Translations under genes and position numbers: made by a program
DNA from: Streptomyces sp. NBC_01016
Lineage (GTDB): Bacteria; Actinomycetota; Actinomycetes; Streptomycetales; Streptomycetaceae
Direction: 5' to 3'
DNA: 64,000 nt
NCBI RefSeq assembly: GCF_026341035.1
Contig: NZ_JAPEOQ010000001.1
Location: 4,836,001-4,900,000, forward strand
Notes under the pieces: model-generated
What the model saw: the letters and a program-made list of their open reading frames with translations, nothing else
The model's database searches: none
Told to the model about the DNA's origin: nothing
Part shown: piece by piece, positions 32,997-41,710 of the stretch
Numbering within the stretch: the stretch's first letter is position 1
How the letters are laid out: the number at the start of each line of letters is the position of its first letter

Positions 32997-35213
32997 TCAC
33001 CGCCTCGTGCTGAGCTCACGGGACGACGGTGGCGTGAAGTCTTCCGGCTCGCTCTCCGGTGACAGGGCGGAGGACTTCCGCATGCGGTCGTGCAGGCGGC
33101 GCAGCGGGCCCGGGGCCCACCAGTTGGCGCGGCCGGCCAGGCGCATGGTGACCGGGAGAAGGACGACGCGGATCAGGGTGGCGTCGACCAGGATCGTCAG
33201 GGCGGTGCCGATGCCGAGCTCCTTGAGGAAGAGCACGCCGCCCGACGCGTACGAGAGGAAGGACAGGGCGAGGATGCCGGCGGCCGCGGTGATCAGTGGG
33301 GCGGTCCTACGGATGCCCTCCGCGACGGCCGGGCGGGTGCTGCCCGTGCGGTCGTACTCCTCCTTGATGCGGGCGAGCAGGAACACCTCGTAGTCCATCG
33401 ACAGGCCGTAGGCCACACAGAACATCAGGACCGGGATGCTCGGTTCGATCGAGCCGGTCGCGGTGAAGCCGAGCAGGCCGGAGAGGTGGCCGTCCTGGAA
33501 GACCCACACCAGGCAGCCGAACATGACGGACAGGCTGAGGAGGTTGAGGATCGTCGCCTTCAGCGGCAGCAGGATGCTCCCGGTCATCGCGAACAGCAGG
33601 AGGTACGTCGCTCCGAGGACGATTCCGGCGGCGAGTGGCAGTCGGTCCAGGAGGGTGGCGCGGAAGTCGGTGGTCTCGGCCGGGTAGCCGCCGACGAGGA
33701 CGGACGTGGTGGGTGACTCGGTGGTCCGGATGCGGTCGACGAAGGCCGGGACGTTGCCGTACATGGCCTGTTGGGTGGGGATCTGCGCGATGCGGACGCG
33801 GCCGTCGGGGGAGGTCAGGCCGGACTGGCCGGGTGCGCCGGTACGTTGCCCCTCGCGATAGGCGCCGGTGGGGGCGTCCACCTGGAACGTGCCCGGGATG
33901 CGGGAGAGTTCGGCGGCGTACGAGGCGAGGGCCGCGGGCTCGGGGGCGGGGCCCCGCAGGACGAGGTGGACGGTGTCGGTGGGCTCGGCAGGGAACGTGC
34001 GGTGGATGATCTCGGACGTGGTGCGGGAGGAGGCGCCCTCCGGGAGGGTGCGCTCGTCGGGGAGGCCGAAGCGCAGGCCGAGCAGGGGCGCGCCGGCCAG
34101 GAGCAGGATCGCCAGGACGCCGATCCCGGACGACACCGGGCGGCGCATCGCGCCGAGCGCGGTGCGGTGCCACAGGCCGGAGTGGCGTACGGGGGACCGG
34201 CGTTCGACCTTGTCGCCCCAGCGGGAGAGCGCGGCCGGCAGCAGGATCACGGCCCCTGCCAGCGCCGTCAGCACGACCAGCGCGCCCGCGTAGGCGAAGG
34301 AGCGCAGGAAGAAGAACGGGAAGACGAGCAGGGCGCTGAGCGAAGCGGCCACCGTGACGCCGCTGAACAGGACGGTACGGCCCGCCGCCACCGTCGCCCG
34401 GGCCACCGCCTCCTGTTGTGCGTGGCCGGCCGTCCGTTCCTCCCGGTAGCGGCTGATGACGAACAGGCTGTAGTCGACGCCGAGTCCGAGGCCGAGCACG
34501 AGCGCGAGGTTGGCGGCGAACGTCGACACCTCGGTGAACTGCGCGATGGCCCGCAGCCCTGCGAGCGTCCCGACCACGGCGAGGAGACCGACGGCGACCG
34601 TGAGGAGGGCCGCCACCGTGCGCCGGTAGAGCAGGATCAGGAGCAGGGTGATCGCGGGCAGCGCGAACAGTTCGGCGCGCAGGAAGTCCGTCCGCGCCTG
34701 CTCGCCGACCTGGCGCGAGATCTCCTCCTGGCCGCCGACGCGGACGTCGACGGCCGCACCGGCCGTGCGGGGCAACCGCGGGGACAGCTCAGCCAGTTGG
34801 TCGCGGGTGTCGGTGGCGCTGCCTTCCAGGCGGACGAGCAGCAGTCCGCGGCGGCCGTCGCTGTCGCGCAGGGCGGGGCTGTCCGCCTGCCAGTAGGACG
34901 TGGTGTCGGTGACGTTCGGGACCTTCTCGACCTCGCGCTGCAGCTGGTTCGCCGCCCGGCGGGTCGCGGCGCTGTCGACGTCGCCGTCGCGGGCGGTGAC
35001 CAGCAGGGCGACGTTGGGGTTCCCGGTGTCGAACTCCTCGCGCAGCACCTCCCCGGCCCGGACGGACTCGGTCCCCGGTGAGTTCCACCGCGACAGATCG
35101 AGCTCCGCGAGCCCGCCCGCGCCGTACCCGGCAAGCCCCAGGAAGGCCAGCAGGGAGACGACGAGGACGGTGCGGGCTCGGTGTACGGCAAGCCGGGCCA
35201 GAGCGGTGAGCAT
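32997..35213 (-). CDS. MMPL/RND family transporter
   Basis: A 738-residue membrane protein with the MMPL plan: TM1 near the N-terminus, a large extracellular loop (about 35-170), TM2-6, a second loop (about 385-510) and TM8-12. LVLGLGLGVDYSLFVISRYREE and FCVAYGLSMDYEVFLLARIKEE are the paired proton-relay helices with the conserved GxDYS/SMDYE residues. It belongs with the actinobacterial export proteins for lipids or antibiotics (ActII-3 type). It diverges from a SARP gene with direct repeats between, suggesting it is controlled by that regulator. Confidence 0.92.
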   Translation of the reverse strand: MLTALARLAVHRARTVLVVSLLAFLGLAGYGAGGLAELDLSRWNSPGTESVRAGEVLREEFDTGNPNVALLVTARDGDVDSAATRRAANQLQREVEKVPNVTDTTSYWQADSPALRDSDGRRGLLLVRLEGSATDTRDQLAELSPRLPRTAGAAVDVRVGGQEEISRQVGEQARTDFLRAELFALPAITLLLILLYRRTVAALLTVAVGLLAVVGTLAGLRAIAQFTEVSTFAANLALVLGLGLGVDYSLFVISRYREERTAGHAQQEAVARATVAAGRTVLFSGVTVAASLSALLVFPFFFLRSFAYAGALVVLTALAGAVILLPAALSRWGDKVERRSPVRHSGLWHRTALGAMRRPVSSGIGVLAILLLAGAPLLGLRFGLPDERTLPEGASSRTTSEIIHRTFPAEPTDTVHLVLRGPAPEPAALASYAAELSRIPGTFQVDAPTGAYREGQRTGAPGQSGLTSPDGRVRIAQIPTQQAMYGNVPAFVDRIRTTESPTTSVLVGGYPAETTDFRATLLDRLPLAAGIVLGATYLLLFAMTGSILLPLKATILNLLSLSVMFGCLVWVFQDGHLSGLLGFTATGSIEPSIPVLMFCVAYGLSMDYEVFLLARIKEEYDRTGSTRPAVAEGIRRTAPLITAAAGILALSFLSYASGGVLFLKELGIGTALTILVDATLIRVVLLPVTMRLAGRANWWAPGPLRRLHDRMRKSSALSPESEPEDFTPPSSRELSTRR

Positions 35214-35267
35214 GGTGAACTGCCTTTCCCAGGGTGGGTGTTCCGTGACCGCCAGGCTCGATGCCAC

Positions 35268-35314
35268 CGCTGACCGAGCGCTGGAACGCCCGCTGGAACA
35301 ACCGCTGGAACGCC
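35268..35314. repeat. 12-bp direct repeats between MMPL and SARP genes, candidate SARP site
   Basis: Three units starting CGCTGGAAC lie at 35279, 35291 and 35303, exactly 12 bp apart; a degenerate fourth (CGCTGACCGAG) precedes them at 35268. SARP proteins bind tandem heptamers with about one helical turn of spacing near -35 regions, so this array between a SARP gene and its divergent neighbour is a strong operator candidate. Confidence 0.7.
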
Positions 35315-35352
35315 ACCCGGGCTACCCTCGCCCCATGGGTGAGGGGGCGCAC

Positions 35353-36129
35353 GTGAAGGCCGAGCGGGTGTTGAGGTTCGAAATGCTGGGCCCGGTACGG
35401 GTGTTGGGCGCGGACGGACAGGAGGTGCCGCTGGGCCCGCCGCAGCAGCGGGCCGTCCTGGCCGTCCTGCTCCTGCAAGAAGGGCGCTCCATCTCGTACG
35501 ACGCTCTGGTCGACGCCGTCTGGGGCAGTCAACCGCCGCGCCACGTACGGAACTTGGTGCAGAAGTACGTCTCCGGGCTGCGTCGCTGCCTCGGCGATGC
35601 GGTCGACCTGACCTGGACGGGCGGCGGATACCGGCTGGCCGGCGCGGGCATCGACGATCTGGGCGAGCGACGCTCCCTGGTGGACCGGGCCATCGCCGCC
35701 CGGGACGCCGGCGACCTGCCTGCGGCCGCCGAACTCGTCGGGCGCGCGGAAGAGTTGTGGCGCGGTGACTTCGCCGAGGGCCTGCGTGCCCCCTACCTGG
35801 AGGCCGAACGTCAGCGCTGGGCGGAGAAGCGCGTGACCGTACAGGAAGAACGGCTGGCCGGCGAGATCGCCCACGGCCGCTCCTTCGAGCAGGTCCACGA
35901 GCTGATCCGGCTCATCGCCGCGCACCCGCTGCGCGAGCGTCCGGTGGAGCTGCTGATGCACGCCCTCTACCGCACCGGCCGCTCCTCCGAAGCCCTCGCC
36001 GCCTACGAGGCGACCCGGCACCGCCTCGCCGAAGCCCTGGGCGCGGACCCGGGCCCGACGCTGCGCGCACTGCATGCGCGCATCCTGCGGCAGGACGAGG
36101 ATCTGCTGGCGGGGATCGGCGTGCGGTGA
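35353..36129 (+). CDS. SARP/AfsR-type activator with BTAD domain
   Basis: A 258-residue regulator. An OmpR-type winged helix (about 8-95) reads FEMLGPVRVLGADGQEVPLG, QQRAVLAVLLL, SYDALVDAVWG and VQKYVSGLRRCLG; the bacterial transcriptional activation domain (about 105-250) has TPR-like helices ending ATRHRLAEALGADPGPTLRAL. This two-domain form is typical of pathway-specific antibiotic activators. GTG 35353 is chosen because GAGGGGG precedes it; an upstream in-frame ATG at 35335 lacks a site. No biosynthetic genes lie beside it except the divergent MMPL exporter. Confidence 0.9.
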   Translation: MKAERVLRFEMLGPVRVLGADGQEVPLGPPQQRAVLAVLLLQEGRSISYDALVDAVWGSQPPRHVRNLVQKYVSGLRRCLGDAVDLTWTGGGYRLAGAGIDDLGERRSLVDRAIAARDAGDLPAAAELVGRAEELWRGDFAEGLRAPYLEAERQRWAEKRVTVQEERLAGEIAHGRSFEQVHELIRLIAAHPLRERPVELLMHALYRTGRSSEALAAYEATRHRLAEALGADPGPTLRALHARILRQDEDLLAGIGVR

Positions 36130-36242
36130 ATCCCTGAGGCCTCAGACCCCAGGCCTCGTGTACGAGGACTCGAATCCCGCAGGGGCACGGGTGACCCTGC
36201 TTCCGTTTCCGGCCCGTCGCGCCCACCTGGCCGGACCAGATA

Positions 36243-36264
36243 TTAAGTCAGTCGGTTGACTTAA
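36243..36264. promoter_or_regulatory. Inverted repeat upstream of tetR-P450 operon
   Basis: TTAAGTCA (36243-36250) and TGACTTAA (36257-36264) are perfect 8-bp arms around a 6-bp spacer, 50 bp before the tetR start. Size and position fit a TetR dimer operator controlling the regulator and the ferredoxin-reductase-P450 genes behind it. Confidence 0.75.
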
Positions 36265-36314
36265 CTGGAAGTGTGAGGTCTAGTGATCAAGAGCGCGGAA
36301 TCGAGGAGCCTGAC

Positions 36315-36968
36315 ATGGTGAACAGCACCCAGCCCCGCACCGGTCGCGGCGCCGGCACCCGCGAGGCCATCATGGCCGCGGCCGAGCGCCTCTACGCCGA
36401 GCACGGGCTGTCGAATGTCTCCAACCGGCAGATCGGCGAGGCGGCCGGCCAGGGCAACACCACGGCCGTCAGTTACCACTTCGGCAGCAAGGCGACCCTC
36501 GTGCGGGCCATGATGACCAGGCACGGCGATCAGGTCGACGTGATCCGCACACGTTACGTGGAGGCCGCCGGCGACAGCGACGACCTGCGGGACTGGGTCC
36601 GCTGCCTGTTGCGTCCGGTGACCGAGTATCACGCGGCCCTCGGTTTTCCGTCCTGGCACGCGCGGTTCGCCGCGCAGGTGATGACCGACCCGCTGATGCG
36701 GACGCTGGTGACGGACGAGTCCCTCACCCGTGACAGCCTGCGCCGCACCCTTCAGGGGCTGGGCCGGTGCCTGTACGACATCGTGCCTCCCGAAGTCCGC
36801 CCCCAGCGCGCGGAGATGGCCCGCCATCTGATCACCCATACCTGCGCGGAGCGCGAACGCGCCCTCGCCGAAGTCCCGGCCGAGCCCGGCCCGTCCTGGG
36901 AGCGCATCGCCGACGCGCTGGAGGACGCGCTGGTGGGGCTCCTCGCCGCGCCCACCACCCGTCGCTGA
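36315..36968 (+). CDS. TetR family regulator of the P450 operon
   Basis: A 217-residue TetR protein. The HTH (about 14-62) reads TREAIMAAAERLYAEHGLSN then EAAGQGNTTAVSYHFGSKATL; the remainder is a ligand-binding helical domain of the TetR_C_33-like type. GAGGAG precedes ATG 36315. It is followed 71 bp later by a ferredoxin, its reductase and a P450 gene on the same strand, so it is very likely the local regulator, probably sensing the P450 substrate. Confidence 0.9.
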   Translation: MVNSTQPRTGRGAGTREAIMAAAERLYAEHGLSNVSNRQIGEAAGQGNTTAVSYHFGSKATLVRAMMTRHGDQVDVIRTRYVEAAGDSDDLRDWVRCLLRPVTEYHAALGFPSWHARFAAQVMTDPLMRTLVTDESLTRDSLRRTLQGLGRCLYDIVPPEVRPQRAEMARHLITHTCAERERALAEVPAEPGPSWERIADALEDALVGLLAAPTTRR

Positions 36969-37039
36969 AAGACCGTTACAGGCCGGTGCGAACCAACGCC
37001 GTCCGGCCTGACCCGACTCGACTCGACAAGGGAGACAGC

Positions 37040-37240
37040 GTGAAGATAACTGTTGACGAGGAGAAGTGCTGCGGCGCGGGCCAGTGCGTAGTGATCGCGC
37101 CTGAAGTGTTCGACCAGCGTGACGATGACGGCATCGTCATCCTGCTCGACGCCGCGCCCGTAGCAGAGCACCACGAGGGAGTCCGCGAGTCCGCAGGCGT
37201 CTGCCCTGCCGCCGCCATCCACCTGCACGAGGACGCGTGA
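37040..37240 (+). CDS. P450-associated [3Fe-4S] ferredoxin
   Basis: A 66-residue ferredoxin starting MKITVDEEKCCGAGQC. Cluster ligands are Cys10 or Cys11, Cys16 and the later GVCP cysteine, with the middle cysteine of the usual four-ligand motif replaced, the pattern of Streptomyces single-cluster [3Fe-4S] ferredoxins such as SoyB-type. The start is GTG 37040 after AGGGAGA. Its stop overlaps the reductase start by 4 bp. It delivers electrons from the reductase to the P450 encoded downstream. Confidence 0.92.
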   Translation: MKITVDEEKCCGAGQCVVIAPEVFDQRDDDGIVILLDAAPVAEHHEGVRESAGVCPAAAIHLHEDA

Positions 37241-38472
37241 GTACGCCGTCGGACGTGCTTGTCGTCGGGGCCAGTGCCGCGGGTCTCGCCGTCACGGAGA
37301 GCTTGCGCCGCAAGGGCTACCGCGGACGGATCACGCTGCTCGGCGAGGAAGAAGGCGCGCCGTACGACCGCCCGCCCCTGTCGAAGCAGGTACTCGCCGG
37401 CACCTGGGAGGCCGAGCGCACGCAGCTGCGCACCCGTGACGTGCTGGACGCCCTGGACGCCGAACTCGTCCTCGGCGAGCGGGCGTTGGCCCTCGACGCC
37501 GACACGCGCACGGTGCGTACCGCGAGCGGAGCGGAGCTGCGGGCGGAGGCCGTCGTACTGGCCACCGGACTGCACGCACGCAGGCTGCCCGGCCTGTCGG
37601 GCGCGAAGGGCGCGACGGGCGCGAAGGGCGCGACGGGCGTGCATGTGCTGCGGACCCTCGACGACGCCGGCCGGCTGCGCGAGGAACTGCTGAAGGCCGA
37701 GCGGGTCGTGGTCGTCGGCGACGGCGTGCTCGGCGCCGAGATCGCCGCCACGGCCCGCCTCATGGGCGCCGACGTCACCATGACGGGGCCTCAAACCGCG
37801 CCGATGCAGGCGCAGTTGGGCTACGACATCGCCCAGCGCCTTGCCGCACTGCACACCGAACACGGAGTGCGGCTGCGCCCGGACACACTGGTGGACGGGC
37901 TGGAGACGGCCGACGGACGCGTCACCGGTGTCCGTCCGGTCGACGGCGAAACCCTTCCCGCCGATCTCGTCGTCACGGCGGTCGGCAGCACCCCCGCCAC
38001 CGACTGGCTGACCGACAGCGGACTGGCGCTGCGGGACGGCGTGGAGTGCGACTCCCGCTGCCGCGCCGCCGACGGCATCTACGCGGCGGGAGACGTGGCC
38101 CGCTTCCACCACGAAGGCCTCGGACGGTCGCTGCGGCTGGAGAACCGCACGAACGCCACCGAGCAGGCCATGCTGGTCGCGGCGAACATCCTGGGCGAGG
38201 ACCGCCCCTACAGTCCCGTCCCCTACTTCTGGACCGACCAACTCGGCGTCAAGATCCAGGTGTACGGGCTGCCCACACCCACCGCGAACGTGCACATCGT
38301 CGAAGGTGACACGGAACAGGGCCGGTTCGTCGCGCAGTACCTCGACGACGAGGGGCGCCCCATCGCGGTCCTCGGCTGGAACATGCCCAAGCAGGCCCGC
38401 CAACACCGCCAGGCCCTCCTCGACCGGTACGCCCCCGCACCCCGGGTCGAACCCGCCGCCGCCTCGCGCTGA
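37237..38472 (+). CDS. FAD-dependent NAD(P)H:ferredoxin reductase
   Basis: A 411-residue flavoprotein of the putidaredoxin-reductase class. An FAD Rossmann loop opens the protein (VLVVGASAAGLAVTESLRRKGY), the FAD-contact APYDRPPLSKQ follows, a second NAD(P)H Rossmann loop VVVGDGVLGAEIA is near 160, and YAAGDVARFHHE is the C-terminal FAD motif. GTG 37237 overlaps the ferredoxin stop. An in-frame 18-bp duplication inserts (GAKGAT)2 just before VHVLRTLDDA; this surface loop is not normally that long. It completes the class I P450 chain. Confidence 0.92.
   Translation: MSTPSDVLVVGASAAGLAVTESLRRKGYRGRITLLGEEEGAPYDRPPLSKQVLAGTWEAERTQLRTRDVLDALDAELVLGERALALDADTRTVRTASGAELRAEAVVLATGLHARRLPGLSGAKGATGAKGATGVHVLRTLDDAGRLREELLKAERVVVVGDGVLGAEIAATARLMGADVTMTGPQTAPMQAQLGYDIAQRLAALHTEHGVRLRPDTLVDGLETADGRVTGVRPVDGETLPADLVVTAVGSTPATDWLTDSGLALRDGVECDSRCRAADGIYAAGDVARFHHEGLGRSLRLENRTNATEQAMLVAANILGEDRPYSPVPYFWTDQLGVKIQVYGLPTPTANVHIVEGDTEQGRFVAQYLDDEGRPIAVLGWNMPKQARQHRQALLDRYAPAPRVEPAAASR
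37600..37635. repeat. In-frame 18-bp tandem duplication in the reductase gene
   Basis: Two identical 18-bp units, 37600-37617 and 37618-37635, each starting GGCGCGAAG and encoding GAKGAT. They add about 12 residues between the first FAD domain and VHVLRTLDD. Each unit is itself nearly two 9-bp repeats. Confidence 0.85.
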
Positions 38473-38696
38473 CGAGGGCCCATACCGAGTGACAGGTACG
38501 CCTCGGCCCACACACGTCACCGGCTGACCGCAACGGCAGGCCGACCGCGCGTGCCCCGAAGCCCGCCGCCCGAACCGGTTGCCACCCCAGCGGCTCTCAC
38601 TACGCCGCACCCTCGCACGTTTCCGTCACCCACCGACTGATCCGCGCACGCCTCCCACCCTTCGCACGACGGAGGCGGCCCCCACCGGAGGACATC

Positions 38697-39935
38697 ATGA
38701 CCACCACGCCTGCCACCCCCGAAGCCGGCACACCCGAGATCCCCGACTTCCCTGCGGCGCGCTCCTCGAAGTGCCCCTTCGCCCCGTCTCCCGGCATGCG
38801 GGCGCTGTCCGAACACGGCCCCGTCACCCGGGTCCGCTCCTGGGGTGACAGCACTCCCTGGGCTGTGACCGGGCACGCCGAACAGAAGGCCCTGCTGTCC
38901 GACCCGCGCCTGAGCGTGGAGTTCACCCGGCCGGGCTTCCCCAGCCCCGTGGACCCGGCACACGCCCACGCGGGCAGCACCGACCTGAGCTTCGTCGGCA
39001 TGGACGACCCCGAACACGCCCGGCTGCGCCGCATGGTCAGCGGCGCCTTCACCATCAAGCGCGTCGAGGCGATGCGCCCCCGCGTGCAGAAGATGACCGA
39101 CGACTTCATCGACACCATGCTGGCGGGCCCCAAGCCCGCCGACCTCGTCCAGGCCCTCGCCCTGCCGATCCCCTCCCTGGTCATCTCCGAGATGCTCGGA
39201 GTCCCGTACGAGGACCACGAGTTCTTCCAGGCCAACAGCAAGAGCATCGTCTCCGCCACCGCCTCACCCCAGGAACGCGGGACAGCCCACACCAACCTCG
39301 CCACGTACCTCGACGACCTCGTCGGCCGCAAGCTCGGCGAACCCGGCGACGACCTCCTCTCCAGCCTCTGCACGCAGATCGAGAGCGGCGAGATCACCCG
39401 CCGCCAGGCCGCCACCATGGGTGTGCTGCTGCTCCTGGGCGGACACGAGACGACCGCGAACATGATCAGCCTGGGTACGCTGCTGCTCCTGCAGCACCCC
39501 GACCAACTGGCCCTGATCCGCGACACGGACGACCCCGCCGTCATCCGCACCGCCGTCGAGGAACTCCTGCGCTACCTCTCCATCGTCCACCTCGGCCGCC
39601 GCCGTACCGCCATGGAGGACATCGAGGTCGCCGGGCACACCATCCGCGCCGGAGACGGCGTCATCCTCCTCGGCGAACTCGCCAACCGCGACCCCTCGGT
39701 CTTCCCCGAACCCGACCGCCTCGACCTGACCCGCAACGCCCGCCAGCACCAGGCGTTCGGCGCCGGCGCCCATCACTGCGTCGGCCAGCCCCTGGCCCGC
39801 ATGGAACTCCAGGTCATCTACCCGACCCTGCTGCGCCGCATCCCCACCCTCCGCGCCGTCGACGACCTCGACGCGATCCCCTTCAAATACGACGCCATCA
39901 TCTACGGCCTGCACGCACTGCCCGTGACCTGGTAA
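38697..39935 (+). CDS. Cytochrome P450, CYP105-like
   Basis: A 412-residue bacterial P450. The I-helix oxygen-binding segment is LLLLGGHETTAN (249-254), the EXXR motif is Glu289-Arg292 (EELLR), and the haem ligand Cys361 lies in FGAGAHHCVGQPLAR. The N-terminal FVGMDDPEHARLRRMVSGAFT is typical of CYP105 and related actinobacterial families. GGAGG lies upstream of ATG 38697. It is separated by 224 bp from the reductase but shares strand and logic with it. Likely hydroxylates a xenobiotic or secondary metabolite; substrate not assignable. Confidence 0.93.
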   Translation: MTTTPATPEAGTPEIPDFPAARSSKCPFAPSPGMRALSEHGPVTRVRSWGDSTPWAVTGHAEQKALLSDPRLSVEFTRPGFPSPVDPAHAHAGSTDLSFVGMDDPEHARLRRMVSGAFTIKRVEAMRPRVQKMTDDFIDTMLAGPKPADLVQALALPIPSLVISEMLGVPYEDHEFFQANSKSIVSATASPQERGTAHTNLATYLDDLVGRKLGEPGDDLLSSLCTQIESGEITRRQAATMGVLLLLGGHETTANMISLGTLLLLQHPDQLALIRDTDDPAVIRTAVEELLRYLSIVHLGRRRTAMEDIEVAGHTIRAGDGVILLGELANRDPSVFPEPDRLDLTRNARQHQAFGAGAHHCVGQPLARMELQVIYPTLLRRIPTLRAVDDLDAIPFKYDAIIYGLHALPVTW

Positions 39936-39939
39936 GAGA

Positions 39940-40125
39940 CCGAGCGGCCCGCCCGCCGACTGCTGGCGCGCAGGCCGGCGGAGGCCGCCGACCCGAAATC
40001 GTGGCTGCCCGGCCGAAGCTGAGCGAGGCGCTGTTCCTGGTCCTGGAGCGGGAGTTGGCGAGAGGGCCGGTCGCGTCCTCCTCACCGCCCTCCACCGGTC
40101 ACCGCACCCCTGCTAGGCGGTCCTT
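39940..40125 (+). pseudogene. IS630-like transposase HTH remnant
   Basis: The plus strand reads AARPKLSEALFLVLERELARG and PVA before diverging, resembling the LSxxQFxxLERELARGPVAHGW segment of the winged-helix domain in IS630-family transposases. No start, catalytic domain or terminal repeats are present. Recognition rests on one short block, so it is tentative. Confidence 0.4.
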
Positions 40126-40146
40126 CTCGGCATAGTGTGTCGGGTC

Positions 40147-40989
40147 ATGACCTTGCTCATCATCGGCGGCAGCGGTTTCCTCGGCGGGGAACTGGCACGA
40201 CAGGCGACAGCTTCCGGGCACGCCGTTGCCGCGACTTTCATGAGGAACCCCGGCCGCTCCTCCGAGGTTCAGTGGCTGCCGCTTGACCTCCGCAATCGTG
40301 CGGAGATCGCCTCGGTGCTCGACGAAGTGGATCCACGTGTTGTGGTCAACGCGGCCTCACGGAAGGCAGATTGGGCGACCACGGCGGAGGGAGCCATCCG
40401 GGTGGCGATGGCCGCAGTCGGCCGGGGAGCACGGCTGGTGCACGTGTCCAGCGACGCGGTCTTCTCCGGAGCACAGGCCTACTACGACGAAGCCGCTGCA
40501 CCGGATCCGATCACGCCCTACGGCGCTGCGAAGGCCGCCGCCGAGACAGCGATCCGTCTGCTGGCCCCGGCAGCCGTCATCGCCCGAACGTCGCTGATCA
40601 TCGGCGATGGGGATTCCGCGCACGAGACGTTGGTGCATGAGCTGTCCGGTGGGCGCCGTGACGGGGCCCTGTTCACCGACGATGTCCGTTGCCCCGTGCA
40701 TGTGTCGGACCTTGCTGCCGCGATTCTGGAACTAGCGTCCTCCGATCACGCCGGAATCCGCCACGTCGCAGGGCCGGACGCGGTCAGCCGTCACGAACTC
40801 GGCCTCCTGATCGCTCGCCGCGATGGCCTCGACCCGGCCACTCTGCCTGCGCGGCGACGGGCCGACACGGGCGTGCCTGGACCGCTGGACGTGCGTCTGG
40901 ACAGCAGCGGAACCCAGCGCAGTCTCCGCACCAGGATGCGCGGGGCTCGCGAATTCCTGTCAGGCGGGGCCACAGATACGGCCAGTTGA
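40147..40989 (+). CDS. Extended SDR / RmlD-like NAD(P)-dependent reductase
   Basis: A 280-residue Rossmann protein. MTLLIIGGSGFLGGELARQA carries the GGSGFLG cofactor loop; VVVNAASRKADW, LVHVSSDAVFSG and the catalytic YGAAK (in ITPYGAAKAAAE) follow the dTDP-4-dehydrorhamnose reductase pattern, as does VRCPVHVSDLAAAI. ATG 40147 is preferred over an upstream GTG at 40135. No sugar-nucleotide genes are nearby, so the substrate may not be a dTDP-sugar. Confidence 0.88.
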   Translation: MTLLIIGGSGFLGGELARQATASGHAVAATFMRNPGRSSEVQWLPLDLRNRAEIASVLDEVDPRVVVNAASRKADWATTAEGAIRVAMAAVGRGARLVHVSSDAVFSGAQAYYDEAAAPDPITPYGAAKAAAETAIRLLAPAAVIARTSLIIGDGDSAHETLVHELSGGRRDGALFTDDVRCPVHVSDLAAAILELASSDHAGIRHVAGPDAVSRHELGLLIARRDGLDPATLPARRRADTGVPGPLDVRLDSSGTQRSLRTRMRGAREFLSGGATDTAS

Positions 40990-41073
40990 TCGCTCTCACA
41001 TGATGGCCGCGGTTGCAGTCTCCGCTGAGTTCGAAGGCTGACGCTCATGGCCGGGACGGCTCGGCTCGACTGG

Positions 41074-41706
41074 TCAGGCCGAGTCACCCGTCACGCGCGC
41101 CGACGCCGCCGTCCGGGACAGGGCCGGGGCCAGCCAGCGGTTGAGGAGGGTGCGGAGTCGGGTCTCGTCCTGTGGTGGCTCACCGGGGTGCTGGAGCAGT
41201 GAGGTCAGGAGCCGCATGATCATCTCGGCGAGGCCGTCGAGGTCCTTGTCGCCGACGCCCGCGGCGGCCCAGTCGACGGGGAAGCGCCGCAGCATCCTGG
41301 CGCCGTAGGCGATGGTGTCACTGGTGGTGGCGCCGCGGCCGAAGGCGGTGGTGTCGCCGAGTTGCAGCAGAAGGCTCAGGCGTGGCTCGGTGGGGATGGT
41401 CCGTACGCAGAAGACCATGCCCTCGACGACGGCTTCGGCCGGGTCCGTGATGCCTTGCAGGTGCGCGATCATCAGGTCGACGAACGATTCGGCGCCCTGG
41501 GCCGCCACCTCGGCGACGATGTCGCTGAGTCGCCCGAAGTGGCGGTACACGGTCTGGCGGGTGACGCCGAGTTCGGCCGCGACGTCGGACAGGGTCGTTT
41601 TCGTGACGCCGTGCCGGTCGACGCAGCGGGCGGTCGCGTCGATGATCCGCTGCCGTGCCTCCGCGTCCGATGCGGGAGGTCGGCCTCCCCAGCCGTGGTG
41701 CCCCAT
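41074..41706 (-). CDS. TetR family regulator of the monooxygenase operon
   Basis: A 210-residue TetR protein. The HTH (about 14-62) reads RQRIIDATARCVDRHGVTKT then ELGVTRQTVYRHFGRLSDIV. It starts 4 bp after the stop of the upstream membrane-protein gene, so it is the third gene of a minus-strand operon with an FAD monooxygenase. The inverted repeat before the first gene (44468-44494) is its most likely operator, giving a feedback circuit. Mycobacterial-type TetR_C domains look similar. Confidence 0.9.
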   Translation of the reverse strand: MGHHGWGGRPPASDAEARQRIIDATARCVDRHGVTKTTLSDVAAELGVTRQTVYRHFGRLSDIVAEVAAQGAESFVDLMIAHLQGITDPAEAVVEGMVFCVRTIPTEPRLSLLLQLGDTTAFGRGATTSDTIAYGARMLRRFPVDWAAAGVGDKDLDGLAEMIMRLLTSLLQHPGEPPQDETRLRTLLNRWLAPALSRTAASARVTGDSA

Positions 41707-41710
41707 GGCC

